From Herbidospora yilanensis (GTDB lineage: Bacteria; Actinomycetota; Actinomycetes; Streptosporangiales; Streptosporangiaceae), in contig NZ_BBXE01000015.1 in the NCBI RefSeq assembly GCF_001570565.1, forward strand, positions 107,893-171,892: a DNA stretch of 64,000 nt, in the 5' to 3' direction. The notes below the pieces were generated by a model. The model was not told where the DNA came from, searched no databases, and worked only from the letters and a program-made list of their open reading frames with translations. Below, in pieces: positions 16,190 through 25,456 of the stretch (within the stretch, counting starts at the first letter, position 1; the number at the start of each line of letters is the position of its first letter). The translations under genes and the position numbers were made by a program.

Positions 16190-16732
16190 TCAGGCGAAGG
16201 CGTCGAGCGTGGCCTCGCAGAAGGCCTTCAGGTCATCCGGCATGCGGCTGGTGACCAGGGTCGACGGGCCTTCGGTGCAGACCACGACCTCCTTGTCCTG
16301 CCAGGTCGCCCCCGCGTTGCGCAGGTCGGTCTGGAGGCTCGGCCAGGAGGTCATGGTGCGGTCACGGACGACGCCGGCCTCGATCAGCGTCCACGGCGCG
16401 TGGCAGATCGCCGCCACCGGCTTGCCCGTGTCGAAGAACTCGCGCACGAACCTGACCGCCTTCGGATTCATCCGCAGGAAGTCGGGGTTGGCGACCCCGC
16501 CGGGCAGCACCAGTCCGTCGAAGTCGGCCGCCTGGGCCTGGCCGACGGTGGCGTCGATCGGGAACCTGTCTCCCTTGTCGAGGTGGTCGAACGCCTGGAT
16601 CTCCCCTTCCTTCGTGGAGATCAGTTTCGGCGTGCCACCGGCGTCCTTGATCGCCTTCCAGGGTTCGGTGAGCTCCACCTGCTCGACGCCCGCCGGTGCG
16701 GCGAGGAAGGCTATGGTCTTGCCTTCGAGCAT
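16190..16732 (-). CDS. DJ-1/PfpI-family protein (type 1 glutamine amidotransferase-like)
   Basis: 180 aa. GGVANPDFLR, then the nucleophile elbow AICHAPWTLIEAG (Cys about residue 110) and a conserved Glu in the N-terminal half match PfpI/YhbO-type proteins, described as stress-related glyoxalase, deglycase or chaperone-like enzymes. Monocistronic, with the hairpin at 16,147 downstream. Confidence 0.9.
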   Translation of the reverse strand: MLEGKTIAFLAAPAGVEQVELTEPWKAIKDAGGTPKLISTKEGEIQAFDHLDKGDRFPIDATVGQAQAADFDGLVLPGGVANPDFLRMNPKAVRFVREFFDTGKPVAAICHAPWTLIEAGVVRDRTMTSWPSLQTDLRNAGATWQDKEVVVCTEGPSTLVTSRMPDDLKAFCEATLDAFA

Positions 16733-16778
16733 GTCAGTCTCCCCTCTGAGCGGTGCGGACTCTTCCCCTGCCCAGTCC

Positions 16779-18026
16779 TTACGGGACCAACCGGAACGAT
16801 TGTGCGGCCGTGCCGTTGCAGGCGTACTGGACGAGCTGCACCGAGTCGGCCGTGGAGGCGGCCGGGACGTCCAGGCACTTGCCGCTGCCCCGGTTCACGA
16901 AGTGGTAGTAGCCGTCGCCCTCGGCGACCGGGAGCCACTGCTGGTTGTTGCCGCCGCCGTAGGTCCAGGTCTGGACGGGGGCGTTGTCGGCGGTCGAGAC
17001 GTTGGTCACGTCGAGGGCCTGGGCGGGGTTGCCCTGGCCGGAGATCCGGTGATAGCCGCCGCTGGTCGGGGTGAACTGGTAGCGCTGGGCGGCGGTGCCG
17101 TTGCAGGTGTACTGCTGGATCGCGGTGCCGTTGACCGTGCCGGCCGCGCGGGCGTCGACACACTTGGCGCTGTTCTCGTTCACGACGGTGTACCAGGTGG
17201 TGGGGGAGATCGGCCCGGTGGGCGGCGGGGTGGTGCCGCCCTCTCCGGCCAGCCAGCGGATGCCCTGGATGAGCCACTGGTTCTGCTGGGCGCTGGCGAA
17301 GGTCGAGGAGGTTCGGGTGTTGGTGGAGTAGTTCATCCCGTTGTGGCCGAAGTTGGTGTAGAGCATCTTGTACTTCGTGTTCGTCCACATGATCGGGTAG
17401 AACCCGCTGCGCCACTGCTGGTTGGGGTCGGTGCCGACCGGGAAGCTGGCGGCGTCGATCGAGGCCAGGATGTTGATGTCGGGGTTCTGCCGCAGGTCAC
17501 GGCTCCACGAGTACCACTCGCTGACCGACGACTGGATCGTGGCGGGCAGCCCCGCGGTCGACGGGTGGTCGCGGTTCTCGATCTTCAGCGTCTCCGCCGT
17601 CGGCAACCAGGTGTTCGTGGCGAACGCCCCCGACCCGAGGAACGTGTTGTAGTACCAGCTCCAGGAGTTGGGGTCGGTGGTGAAGGCGCTGACGTGGAAG
17701 CCCAGCCACGCCCCGCCGTTGTTCATGTAGTTCTGGAACGCCTGGCGCTGGCTGACCGGCGGGGCGTCGTCGAGGAACATGACCACCTTGTACTGGGAGA
17801 TCGTCGACGAGCTCAGCCGTGACCAGTCGGTCGTCGCCTCCCAGGTGAACCCGTTCTGGGCCGCGGCCGACGGGAACCACTCCTTGGCGTCCTTGGTGAA
17901 GTCGATGTGGGCGGCGTCCCACGTGCCGTTGTAGAAGGCGAGCACCTTGAACGGCGCGGCCTGCGCGGGCGGGCTGAGCACGGCGATCAGTACGAGGCCG
18001 AGTAAGGAGGCGAAGAGACGTTTCAC
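16779..18026 (-). CDS. Secreted ThuA-domain protein with C-terminal ricin-B lectin domain
   Basis: 415 aa. A Sec signal (VKRLFASLLGLVLIAVLS, then PPAQA) is followed by a ThuA-like domain to about residue 265 (VLAFYNGTWDAAHIDF, FLDDAPPVSQRQAFQNYM, GAWLGFHVSAF, NFGHNG, QGIRWLAGEG), a PPPTGP linker, and a ricin-type beta-trefoil with Gln-x-Trp-like repeats (NQQWLPV, SGKCLDV, AQSFRLV). ThuA domains occur in proteins of sugar metabolism; the lectin part suggests polysaccharide binding outside the cell. The GTG at 18,026 has AGG upstream and starts the signal peptide. Confidence 0.88.
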   Translation of the reverse strand: MKRLFASLLGLVLIAVLSPPAQAAPFKVLAFYNGTWDAAHIDFTKDAKEWFPSAAAQNGFTWEATTDWSRLSSSTISQYKVVMFLDDAPPVSQRQAFQNYMNNGGAWLGFHVSAFTTDPNSWSWYYNTFLGSGAFATNTWLPTAETLKIENRDHPSTAGLPATIQSSVSEWYSWSRDLRQNPDINILASIDAASFPVGTDPNQQWRSGFYPIMWTNTKYKMLYTNFGHNGMNYSTNTRTSSTFASAQQNQWLIQGIRWLAGEGGTTPPPTGPISPTTWYTVVNENSAKCVDARAAGTVNGTAIQQYTCNGTAAQRYQFTPTSGGYHRISGQGNPAQALDVTNVSTADNAPVQTWTYGGGNNQQWLPVAEGDGYYHFVNRGSGKCLDVPAASTADSVQLVQYACNGTAAQSFRLVP

Positions 18027-18077
18027 GGGATACCTGCCTTGAACCGTGGGGGGTGGCCGCCGGCGCCGCGTGGCCAT

Positions 18078-18098
18078 TTTCTTAAGAAAGTTTCCTAA
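18078..18098. promoter_or_regulatory. Palindromic A/T-rich operator-like element
   Basis: TTTCTTAAGAAA (18,078-18,089) overlaps TTAAGAAAGTTTCCTAA (18,082-18,098), a near-perfect dyad differing at one pair. It lies about 50-75 bp upstream of the ThuA-ricin start in otherwise GC-rich DNA. From memory, such TTAGGAAAxTTTCCTAA-like elements occur upstream of secreted hydrolases in actinomycetes; the regulator is not known to me. Confidence 0.5.
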
Positions 18099-18199
18099 CA
18101 AATGACCACACCTGTCAATGATCTGGAAAATCGTGCGTCATGCACGACGAAGACGGCACCGTGCCGGTCCTCCAGCACGATGCCGTCGAAGACGCCGTC

Positions 18200-19963
18200 C
18201 TAGAAGACGGGCACGCCCGCGCGCACCAGCCTCCAGTTGACGTCGGCGAAGTCGGCCGGGTCGATCGTGCCCGACGCCGTCGCGGCGTCGATCAGCGCCT
18301 GGCGGATCTCCACCTGCCCGTTGTAGACCACGGGGGCCGTGGTGACGTGCGGGAAGCCGCCGCCGCCCGACTGACGGTAGTTGTTGATCGCCACCACGAA
18401 CTGCTGGTCGGGGGTGACCGGGTTGCCGTCGTGGCTGAGGCCGACGATGCGCGACCCGACCGGCTGAGAGATGTCGACGTCGTAGTCGACGCCCGCGAGC
18501 TGGTCGTAGTTGTAGTCGGGCGTGCCGCCGGCGTTGGTCAGCGCGGCCAGGTCGATCGGCGCTCCGGGGGCGACCTGGGCGAAGTACTTGGCGGAGTACT
18601 CCAGGAAGTCCTTCACCTGGGCGCCGGTCAGCTTGATGCCGAGCAGGGTGTTGTCGTAGACGTACAGGCCCGCCATGTCGCGCACGCTCACCGGCCCGGC
18701 CGGGAACACCGCGCTCCGGCTGAACGGCGCCGCGATCGACAACACCGGCAGCGCCGCGTCGGGCGTGCCGGCCACGGCCGCCTTCACCACGTCGGTCTGC
18801 ACCTTCTGGATGTAGTCGAGGATCGGCGTGTCCTTGTAGGGCGACTCCACCGCCGCCAGCTGCTCCTTCGACTGCGCGACGACCTGGTTCACGTAGGCGA
18901 CCGTGGTGTCGTGCTGCGGCTTAATCAGCTTGACGATCTTCGGGTCCTCGGCGACCGTGTTGGCGTTCAGCGTGGTCGACGCCTTGCCGGTGACCCGCCA
19001 CTCGCCGCGCTGCTTGGCCAGAGTGAAGTCGACGACCGAGAGCCGCTGCCCCCACCGCCCCGGCTCGGTCAGCAGCACCTGCTCGCCGGTGACCTTGTTG
19101 GTCACGAACCGCTGCGGCACGTCGTTGTGGGCGTGCCCGAAGAGGACGGCGTCGATGCCGGGCACCTGCTCGGCCACCATCGCCGAGGCGTTCTCCACCG
19201 GCAGCTCCGACCCGTAGGACGACAGGCCGTTGTCGCCGGCGTGGGCCGTGACGAGCACGACGTCGGCGCCCTTGGCGCGCAGGACCGGCACGTACTTCCT
19301 GGCCGTCTCGACCAGGTCGAGGAACTTCAGCCTGCCCTCGACGTTGGCCTTGTCCCAGATGGCGCTGCCCGGGTTGGTGAGCCCGAGGACGCCGACCTTG
19401 ACCGGCTTCTCGCCGCGGACCTTCATCGTCTTGATGACGTAGGGCTCGTAGGCGGGCCGGCCCGTCGTCGCCGACACCGCGTTGGCCGCCAGGACCGGGG
19501 CCTTCATCTGCTTCACCCAGGTGGCGAGCAGCGGGATGCCGTAGTTGAACTCGTGGTTGCCGAGGGTCACGGCGTCGTACCCGATGGCGTTCATGGCCTT
19601 CGCGATCGGGTGGACGGCCCCCGTCTCGGTGATGGGCTCGACCTTGGCGTAGTAGTAGGCCAGCGGGGTGCCCTGGATGGTGTCGCCCGAGTCGAACAGC
19701 AGTGTCCTGTCCGCTCCCCGGTCACGGCGGATCTGGTTCACCAGGGTGGAGATCTTGGCCAGGCCGACGTCGTTGCGGGCGTTGTCGTCGTATTCGGCGT
19801 TCTTGAAGTAATCCCAGTTGAGGGCGTTCCCGTGGATGTCGGAGCTCGCCATGACGGTGACCGTGACCTCGTGGTCGCGGTCGGCGTTCGCCGGGACTGC
19901 GGGTGCGAGGGCCACGGCGGCGAGGGTGATCGCGCCGAGAGCCCGTGCTGTTAAGGAGAACAT
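18200..19963 (-). CDS. Secreted bifunctional metallophosphatase / 5'-nucleotidase
   Basis: 587 aa. A Sec signal (LGAITLAAVALAPAVPANA) precedes a calcineurin-like metallophosphatase domain with ASSDIHGN, FDSGDTIQGT, TLGNHEFNYG and FGHAHND metal-ligand motifs, then a 5'-nucleotidase C-terminal domain (PVLSIAAPFSR, YVYDNTLLGIKLTGAQVKDF, YDVDISQPVGSRIV). It would hydrolyse nucleotides or 2',3'-cyclic nucleotides outside the cell to recover phosphate. The ATG directly precedes the signal peptide. The interval 18,102-18,199 downstream holds no gene I can support. Confidence 0.92.
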   Translation of the reverse strand: MFSLTARALGAITLAAVALAPAVPANADRDHEVTVTVMASSDIHGNALNWDYFKNAEYDDNARNDVGLAKISTLVNQIRRDRGADRTLLFDSGDTIQGTPLAYYYAKVEPITETGAVHPIAKAMNAIGYDAVTLGNHEFNYGIPLLATWVKQMKAPVLAANAVSATTGRPAYEPYVIKTMKVRGEKPVKVGVLGLTNPGSAIWDKANVEGRLKFLDLVETARKYVPVLRAKGADVVLVTAHAGDNGLSSYGSELPVENASAMVAEQVPGIDAVLFGHAHNDVPQRFVTNKVTGEQVLLTEPGRWGQRLSVVDFTLAKQRGEWRVTGKASTTLNANTVAEDPKIVKLIKPQHDTTVAYVNQVVAQSKEQLAAVESPYKDTPILDYIQKVQTDVVKAAVAGTPDAALPVLSIAAPFSRSAVFPAGPVSVRDMAGLYVYDNTLLGIKLTGAQVKDFLEYSAKYFAQVAPGAPIDLAALTNAGGTPDYNYDQLAGVDYDVDISQPVGSRIVGLSHDGNPVTPDQQFVVAINNYRQSGGGGFPHVTTAPVVYNGQVEIRQALIDAATASGTIDPADFADVNWRLVRAGVPVF

Positions 19964-19974
19964 GGGACGGGACG

Positions 19975-20430
19975 CTACCTGACGCCCGTCTGCCGTTCGG
20001 CGACGAGCTGGAAGACCCGCTTGAACTCCGCGTACGCCTCCTCTCCCACCGCGCGCGCGTGCTCGGCCTCCATCTCCACGAGGACGGCGTCGGACTTCTC
20101 CATGTGGTCGAGGCCCAGTTCGGTGGGCACGACGAGCTTGGCCCGGCGGTCGGCCGGGTCGGGGCGGCGTTCGACGTACCCGAGTGCCACCAGTTCGTCG
20201 ACCAGGGTGCCGATCACCTGCTTGTGCTGGCCCGACTGCGCGGCCAGGTCGGAGGCCCGGCTGCCCTCGACGTCGAGGTAGGCCAGCACGGCGCCGTGCC
20301 GCGGCCTGACCTGGGCGTGGCCCATCGTGGACAGGCGCGTGAACAGCTCCTTCTGCAGGCTGAACAGCGTGCGGCCGGACAGGATCCCCAGGTCGGGCCG
20401 CTCGCGCTTGCGCTCACTCCGTCGCACCAC
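19975..20430 (-). CDS. MarR-family transcriptional regulator
   Basis: 151 aa winged-helix regulator: GSRASDLAAQSGQHKQVIGTLVDEL (recognition helix) and the wing VERRPDPADRRAKLVVPTELG. It is divergent from the NmrA-like reductase gene, the classic arrangement for MarR control of a neighbour and itself. Confidence 0.9.
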   Translation of the reverse strand: MVRRSERKRERPDLGILSGRTLFSLQKELFTRLSTMGHAQVRPRHGAVLAYLDVEGSRASDLAAQSGQHKQVIGTLVDELVALGYVERRPDPADRRAKLVVPTELGLDHMEKSDAVLVEMEAEHARAVGEEAYAEFKRVFQLVAERQTGVR

Positions 20431-20522
20431 AGGCCTCCAATTTAGTCACTTATTTTGACCGTCACTATTTCTTACTATATGGTCGAGCACGACAACGTTC
20501 GCAGGAACAGGGGGAGATCGCG
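20431..20522. promoter_or_regulatory. Divergent marR / nmrA-like promoter region
   Basis: This 92-bp gap is AT-rich compared with its surroundings and contains repeated TCACT blocks (TAGTCACTTA and CGTCACTATT) and a TATAT-containing segment (TACTATAT) that could be a -10 for the rightward gene. It is the likely site of MarR binding. Confidence 0.5.
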
Positions 20523-21359
20523 ATGACCATTCTGATCACCGGAGCCACCGGCACCGTCTCCAGGGAGGTGCTGAACTCGCTCCAGGGCACCGATGACCTG
20601 CGGGTGCTGGTGCGCGACCGCGACAGGGCGCCGGCGGGGGTCGAGGCGGTGGTCGGCGACCTGCACCACCCCGAGACGCTCGAACCGGCGTTCAAGGGCG
20701 TCGACACGGTGTGGCTGCTCACCGCCATGGGCCCCGACGCCACCCACGCCAGCAGCAACGCGCTCTGGGCGGCCAGGCAGGCGGGGGTGGGCCACGTCGT
20801 CCGCATGTCGGCCATCGGCGCCGGACACGACGCCCCGACCCGCAACGGGCGGCTGCACGCCCTGTCCGACCTCGAACTCGCGGCCTCCGGCCTCGGCTGG
20901 ACGGTCCTGCGCCCGGCGTACTTCATGCAGAACATTCTCGGCTCGGTCGGCGGCGGCACCTTCTACGGGGCGCCGGGGGAGGGCCGGGTCGGCATGATCG
21001 ACGTGCGCGACATCGCCGACTTCGCCGCCACCGTGCTCCGCGACCCCGCGCCGCACCACGGCCAGACCTACACCCTCACCGGGCCGGAGTCGCTCCGGCT
21101 GCGCGACGTGACCGGCGCGCTCGCCGAGGCGTCCGGCGGGCCGCTCGCCTACCAGCCGATGAGCCCCGACGACGCCTACCCCGTGCTGGTGAACGCCGGG
21201 ATGAAGGAGTGGGACGCGGCCGTCACGGCGGAATACCTGAAGGCCTACGACGCGGGCTGGGGCGACTACACCACCCCCACGTTCAGCGACGTGACCGGAC
21301 GGCCGGGCCGGACCTTCACCGAGTTCGCCCGCGACTACGCCGACCGGATCGGCGGCTGA
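20523..21359 (+). CDS. NmrA-like NAD(P)H-binding oxidoreductase
   Basis: 278 aa atypical short-chain dehydrogenase. The N-terminal dinucleotide motif is ITGATGTVSREVL (GxxGxxG), followed by VVGDLHHPETLEPAFKGVDTVWLL, and WTVLRPAYFMQNIL typical of the NmrA/QOR2-like group. These act as quinone reductases or redox sensors. A GGGGGAG ribosome site precedes the ATG. Its last 25 bp overlap the end of the convergent response-regulator gene. Confidence 0.9.
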   Translation: MTILITGATGTVSREVLNSLQGTDDLRVLVRDRDRAPAGVEAVVGDLHHPETLEPAFKGVDTVWLLTAMGPDATHASSNALWAARQAGVGHVVRMSAIGAGHDAPTRNGRLHALSDLELAASGLGWTVLRPAYFMQNILGSVGGGTFYGAPGEGRVGMIDVRDIADFAATVLRDPAPHHGQTYTLTGPESLRLRDVTGALAEASGGPLAYQPMSPDDAYPVLVNAGMKEWDAAVTAEYLKAYDAGWGDYTTPTFSDVTGRPGRTFTEFARDYADRIGG

Positions 21360-22015
21360 GAACCGCGCGGGGCGACCAGCCCCGACTCGTAGGCGACGAT
21401 CACGAGCTGGGCGCGGTCGCGCGCGTGGAGCTTGGTCATGGCCCGGTTGACGTGGGTCTTGGCGGTCAGGGGGCTGATCGCCATCCGCTCGGCGATCTGG
21501 TCGTTCGACAGGCCCCGCGCGACCAGGACGACCGCCTCGCGTTCCCGGTTGGTCAGCTCGTCCGGCGTGGCGACCTGGGCCGGGGGCGGCTGGGTGACGA
21601 AGTTGTCGATGAGCTTTCGGGTGATCGACGGGGCCAGCAGCGCGTCACCCCGGGCGGCCACCCGCACGGCGTGCAGGAAGTCCTCCGGCACGATGTCCTT
21701 GACGAGGAACCCGGCCGCCCCGGCGCGCAGCGCGGCGAAGACGTGCTCGTCGAAGCCGTAGTTGGTCAGGATCACGACGTGCACCCCCGCCAGGGCGGGG
21801 TCGGCGGCGATGCGCCGGGTCGCCTCGATGCCGTCCAGTACCGGCATCTGGATGTCGAGCAGCACGACATCGGGCACGAACTCCCTGACCAGAGCCACCC
21901 CGGCCAGCCCGTCGGCGGCCTCGCCCACGACCTCGATGTCGTCTTCGAGATCGAGCAGCGCCCGGAACCCGCCGCGCAGCAACGGCTGGTCGTCGACCAG
22001 CAGCACCCTGATCAC
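21335..22015 (-). CDS. NarL/LuxR-family response regulator
   Basis: 226 aa. The receiver domain has VLLVDDQPLLR, the phospho-acceptor in VVLLDIQMPVLDGIEA, a switch Thr in ILTNYG and the Lys in GFLVKD; the C-terminal LuxR HTH reads LTNREREAVVLVARGLSNDQIAERM. The start overlaps the kinase stop by 4 bp (ATGA), so the two are co-translated. Confidence 0.95.
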   Translation of the reverse strand: MIRVLLVDDQPLLRGGFRALLDLEDDIEVVGEAADGLAGVALVREFVPDVVLLDIQMPVLDGIEATRRIAADPALAGVHVVILTNYGFDEHVFAALRAGAAGFLVKDIVPEDFLHAVRVAARGDALLAPSITRKLIDNFVTQPPPAQVATPDELTNREREAVVLVARGLSNDQIAERMAISPLTAKTHVNRAMTKLHARDRAQLVIVAYESGLVAPRGSQPPIRSA

Positions 22016-23115
22016 GACGACTCGTCCACCGGAAGCTCCGCCTGGACGGTGAAGCCCCCGCCACCACGCGGCTCCGCCCGCAACCGTCCGCCGAGCGCGG
22101 TGACCCGCTCGCGCATGCCGAGCAGCCCCACCCCCGGAACCGGCGCGGTCTCGGGGGTGGCCCGGCCGTCGTCGTCGACCCGGACGACCAGCGCGCCGGG
22201 CCGGTGGTCGATCAGCACCGACGCCGTCGCCGCGGCGGCGTGCCGGGCGACGTTGGTCAGCGACTCCTGGACGATCCGGTAGGCCGTCCGCCCCACCGCC
22301 ACCGGCACGTCCGCGGGCCGCCCCTCGATCGTCAGCCGTGCGTCCAGGCCCGTCGTGCGCGCGCGTTCCACCAGTTCCGGTACGTCGTCGAGCCCGCGCG
22401 GCGGACTCTTCCCGTCGTCGCGCAGCGCCTCCAGGGTCGCGCGCAACTCCCGCGACGCCTCACGACCGGCCTCCCGGATCACCAGCAGCGACTCGGGCAC
22501 CTGCTCACCGCGCTTGCGCGCGACGTGCACGGCCACCTCGGCCTGCAGCTTGATGACCGAGATCTGGTGGGTGAGCGAATCGTGCAGCTCCCGCGCGATG
22601 TGCAGCCGCTCCTGGTCGGCCCGCCGCCGCGCCGTCTCCTCGCGGGTGCGCTCCGCCTCGTCGGCCCGCCGCTCGGCCTGCCGCAACGCCTCACCCGCGG
22701 CGCCGGCCGCGACCAGCCAGGCGAGTTCGAGCGCGCCCCGCGCCTGGGCGAAGGCCTCGCCCGTGTCATGCAGCCCCGAGGCCAGGGCGGCGAGGGGAAG
22801 CGCGGCCAGCATGAGCACACTGGCGACCACGGTGACGGCACGGTGCCCGGCCCGGACGGCGGCGTACACGGCGAACAGGAAGGCGACGGCCGGCACGTCG
22901 AAACCCGCCGCCTGGTAACCGACCGCGCACACCCCCGTGACGACCAGCACCGCGACGGGCGCGCGGCGACGCGCGGCCAGCGCGAGCCCGCCCGCCACCA
23001 GCGGCACGTAACCGACACCGGCCGCGTCCTGCTCCGACAACCCGGTGACGAGCAGCGCCGTCGCGACGCAGACGGCGATCGCCCCGTCGACGACCGCGGC
23101 CCGCCGTGTGTCCAT
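22012..23115 (-). CDS. Sensor histidine kinase (HisKA_3, NarL-system type)
   Basis: 367 aa. About five N-terminal membrane helices (residues 5-130), a coiled-coil linker (AERRADEAERTREETARRRA), the dimerisation helix with the phospho-acceptor His in IARELHDSLTHQISV, and an HATPase domain with YRIVQESLTNVARHA (N-box) and GVGLLGMRERV (G-box). It lacks an extracytoplasmic sensor loop, so it probably senses within the membrane. Partner of the adjoining response regulator. Confidence 0.95.
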   Translation of the reverse strand: MDTRRAAVVDGAIAVCVATALLVTGLSEQDAAGVGYVPLVAGGLALAARRRAPVAVLVVTGVCAVGYQAAGFDVPAVAFLFAVYAAVRAGHRAVTVVASVLMLAALPLAALASGLHDTGEAFAQARGALELAWLVAAGAAGEALRQAERRADEAERTREETARRRADQERLHIARELHDSLTHQISVIKLQAEVAVHVARKRGEQVPESLLVIREAGREASRELRATLEALRDDGKSPPRGLDDVPELVERARTTGLDARLTIEGRPADVPVAVGRTAYRIVQESLTNVARHAAAATASVLIDHRPGALVVRVDDDGRATPETAPVPGVGLLGMRERVTALGGRLRAEPRGGGGFTVQAELPVDESS

Positions 23116-23310
23116 GCGCGCACCCTAACCCGGTTGCCGCCGGTGGCGACTCCTGCGGACGGATGACCGGGAACTACGGCGTCTGCGGTATTCGCGCCTG
23201 TTTCCGAGGCGTCGGCGGCAGGGCGGGTGGCCTGCGGGGGGTGGACGACAGGAGGTGGTCTCCGCGGACATGATCCGGCTCATCCAGTTCGTTTCGGAGG
23301 AGCGTGTCAC

Positions 23311-23625
23311 ATGTCAGTCCCGATCATGGTCACTGAGGTCGCGCCGGTCTACGGCCTCACCGGCGGGCGCGTGGTGTCGTTGGTGGCCGCGCTCGCGGCA
23401 CTGGCCGGAGTGGGGTTCGGCGGGATGGCCCTCTTCCGCTTCGTCCGGCGGCGAGCGGTCATCGCACTGGCCGCCGGGGCGGTGGGGGTGGCCGGCGGCG
23501 GGTGGGTCGTGGCCGTCGCCGAGGGCGGGCCCGGCACCGGGGCGGGAATCGTCGGCGGGCTGGTGGCGCTGGTCTTCGGGCTGGTCGCCCTGGCCCTGGG
23601 CGGGATGGCGCTGAAGCAGTCATGA
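23311..23625 (+). CDS. Small membrane protein (DUF6223-like)
   Basis: 104 aa with three hydrophobic helices (VVSLVAALAALAGVGFGGMA, VIALAAGAVGVAGGGWVVAV, GIVGGLVALVFGLVALALGG) separated by FRFVRRR and a Gly-rich loop, resembling the DUF6223 family as I recall it. Function unknown. The ATG at 23,311 has GGAGGA upstream. Confidence 0.7.
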   Translation: MSVPIMVTEVAPVYGLTGGRVVSLVAALAALAGVGFGGMALFRFVRRRAVIALAAGAVGVAGGGWVVAVAEGGPGTGAGIVGGLVALVFGLVALALGGMALKQS

Positions 23626-23727
23626 CCCATCACCGGGCTTCTGCCGCTGACCCGGAGTGTCGTCGCGCACGGCGCCGGCGGTGAGGATCGCCGCCAACTT
23701 CCCGACCCGGTGGCGCGTCTCACCTTC

Positions 23728-24756
23728 ATGGGCATTCTGCTTCGAGTCACCGCCGCGGCCGTCGCCTTGTTCGCCGCCGCGGAACCGGCCGCCGCCGCGG
23801 CGTCGGCCGATCAGTGGAAGGTGGTCCGTCAGGACCGCCGCGACACCTACGACGCGGTGACGGTGACACCCGGCGGAGCGGTCTGGGTCGCCGGGACGAG
23901 CGGCACCAAGCCGGTCCTGCTGAAGGGCCGCACCACCTTCAGGCGGGTCACCGGCCCCGGCTTCCGGGTGAAACGGCTGGCCTCGGCGTCCGACACCAGG
24001 GTGTGGGCGTTCGGCACGTCGAAGTACGCCCGATGGGACGGCAAACGCTGGCAGGTCAAGCCCTGGAGCCACGGCCGGGTCGACCGGGCCTACTCCATCG
24101 GCAAGAACCTGTGGGTCGTCGAGAACACGAACACCTTCTCCACGGCCGGCGGCGCCGGCTGGAAGGCCCGGTCCACGCTGCGACGCCTGACCGGGTCGAC
24201 GTGGCGCAAGGTCCCGACGCCGATCGTGGTCAAGGGCCTCGACGGCACGTGGGCGGCCGGCTCGGCGCACGGCAAGGCGGCTCTGGCCCGCTGGACCGGC
24301 ACGGCCTGGCGCGCGGTCGCACTCCCCGCGATCCCGGCCGCGCACCCGGGCCAGATCTCGGAGCTGACGGACGTGGCCGTCGACGGGGAGACCGGCAGGG
24401 TGATGGCCGTGGGCTGGGTCGCCTGGCCGTGCGGCGCGGGGAACTGCGGTGAGACCCTGCTGCTGTCCGGGTATCTGGGCGGGTTCGTTTTCGAGCTCCG
24501 CGCCGGTCTGGGTGTCCAGCCACGCGCCCAGGCGGAACCCGACGGAAGGGGCGGGGCCTGGATCGTCCACCCCGCCAAGGGCGGCGGCAGCGCATACCTG
24601 CACATCGGCGCCGACAACGTCGAGACGGGCACCTTCCCGGCTCCCTCGAAGCAGTCCGTGCGCGACCTCGCGATCCAGGTGGAAAGCCGCTCCATCTGGG
24701 CGGTGGGCGCGACGCCTTCCGGCGGCAACGGCGTGATCTGGGCGAACGGCCGCTGA
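23728..24756 (+). CDS. Secreted beta-propeller-like protein, unknown
   Basis: 342 aa with a signal (ILLRVTAAAVALFAAAEPAAAA) and repeated blade-like units centred on VWVAGTSG, VWAFGTSK, LWVVENTN, TWAAGSAH, GAWIVHP and SIWAVGAT, each about 40-50 residues apart, typical of a seven-bladed propeller. No catalytic motif is seen. The ATG at 23,728 is used; an in-frame GTG at 23,710 is possible, and neither has a clear ribosome site. Confidence 0.75.
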   Translation: MGILLRVTAAAVALFAAAEPAAAAASADQWKVVRQDRRDTYDAVTVTPGGAVWVAGTSGTKPVLLKGRTTFRRVTGPGFRVKRLASASDTRVWAFGTSKYARWDGKRWQVKPWSHGRVDRAYSIGKNLWVVENTNTFSTAGGAGWKARSTLRRLTGSTWRKVPTPIVVKGLDGTWAAGSAHGKAALARWTGTAWRAVALPAIPAAHPGQISELTDVAVDGETGRVMAVGWVAWPCGAGNCGETLLLSGYLGGFVFELRAGLGVQPRAQAEPDGRGGAWIVHPAKGGGSAYLHIGADNVETGTFPAPSKQSVRDLAIQVESRSIWAVGATPSGGNGVIWANGR

Positions 24757-24880
24757 GCCGGGCGCGGGCCGTCGTTTCCGTACAAGACGGGTGTTGCGGG
24801 GCCTCCTAGCATGGGTGTGGCCCAACACTTCGTCGATCGACGCGGCGACCCCCGTCGCCCGGCAATGAGGAGAACAGCAC

Positions 24881-25456
24881 ATGCGTGAGTTGGTCTACAC
24901 CGGGTTCGTCTCGCTCGACGGCGTTCTCGATTCCCCGGGCGGACCGGCCGAGGGGCACCGCAGCGGCGGCTGGGTGGTCAAGGACATCGAGTTCCTCCCC
25001 GAGGCGTTCTCGCTCAAGGGCGAGGAACTCGAAGACACGACGGCCCTGATGTTCGGCCGCCACAGCTACGAGGCGTTCGCGCCGGTCTGGCCCGGCTCCG
25101 ACGACCACGCCTCCTACAAGGACCTGCCCAAGTACGTGGTCTCGTCCACGCTGTCCGACGACGCCCTCGTCGACGGCTGGGGCGAGATGACGATCCTGCG
25201 CTCGACCGAAGACGTCGCCGAGCTCAAGAAGGGCGAAGGCGGCGCGATCTTCATCCACGGGAGCGCCGAACTCGCCCGGCGCCTGTCCGACGCGGGCCTG
25301 ATCGACCGCTACAACCTGCTCGTCTTCCCGGTGCTGCTCGGAGCCGGCAAGAGCCTGTTCAGCAGGGCCGACAAGGACAAGCAGACCCTCCGCCTCCGGA
25401 CCTCCGAGGCCTACCCGAACGGCATCGTCAAGATGATCTACGACGTCGTCGGCTGA
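24881..25456 (+). CDS. Dihydrofolate reductase-like (RibD C-terminal) family protein
   Basis: 191 aa. VYTGFVSLDGVLDSPGG, LMFGRHSYEAFAPVWP, KYVVSSTL, GSAELARRLSDAGLIDRYNLLVFPVLLGAGKSLF: the RibD C-terminal/DHFR-like family found widely in actinomycetes, usually with unknown substrates. AATGAGGAGAACAGCAC precedes the ATG. The 3' end overlaps the convergent AraC gene by 19 bp. Confidence 0.9.
   Translation: MRELVYTGFVSLDGVLDSPGGPAEGHRSGGWVVKDIEFLPEAFSLKGEELEDTTALMFGRHSYEAFAPVWPGSDDHASYKDLPKYVVSSTLSDDALVDGWGEMTILRSTEDVAELKKGEGGAIFIHGSAELARRLSDAGLIDRYNLLVFPVLLGAGKSLFSRADKDKQTLRLRTSEAYPNGIVKMIYDVVG

Noticed and set aside
18102..18199. Short minus-strand peptide-like sequence (DGVFDGIVLEDRHGAVFVVH)
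   Set aside because: No start codon with a ribosome site and too short to assign; possibly a gene scrap.
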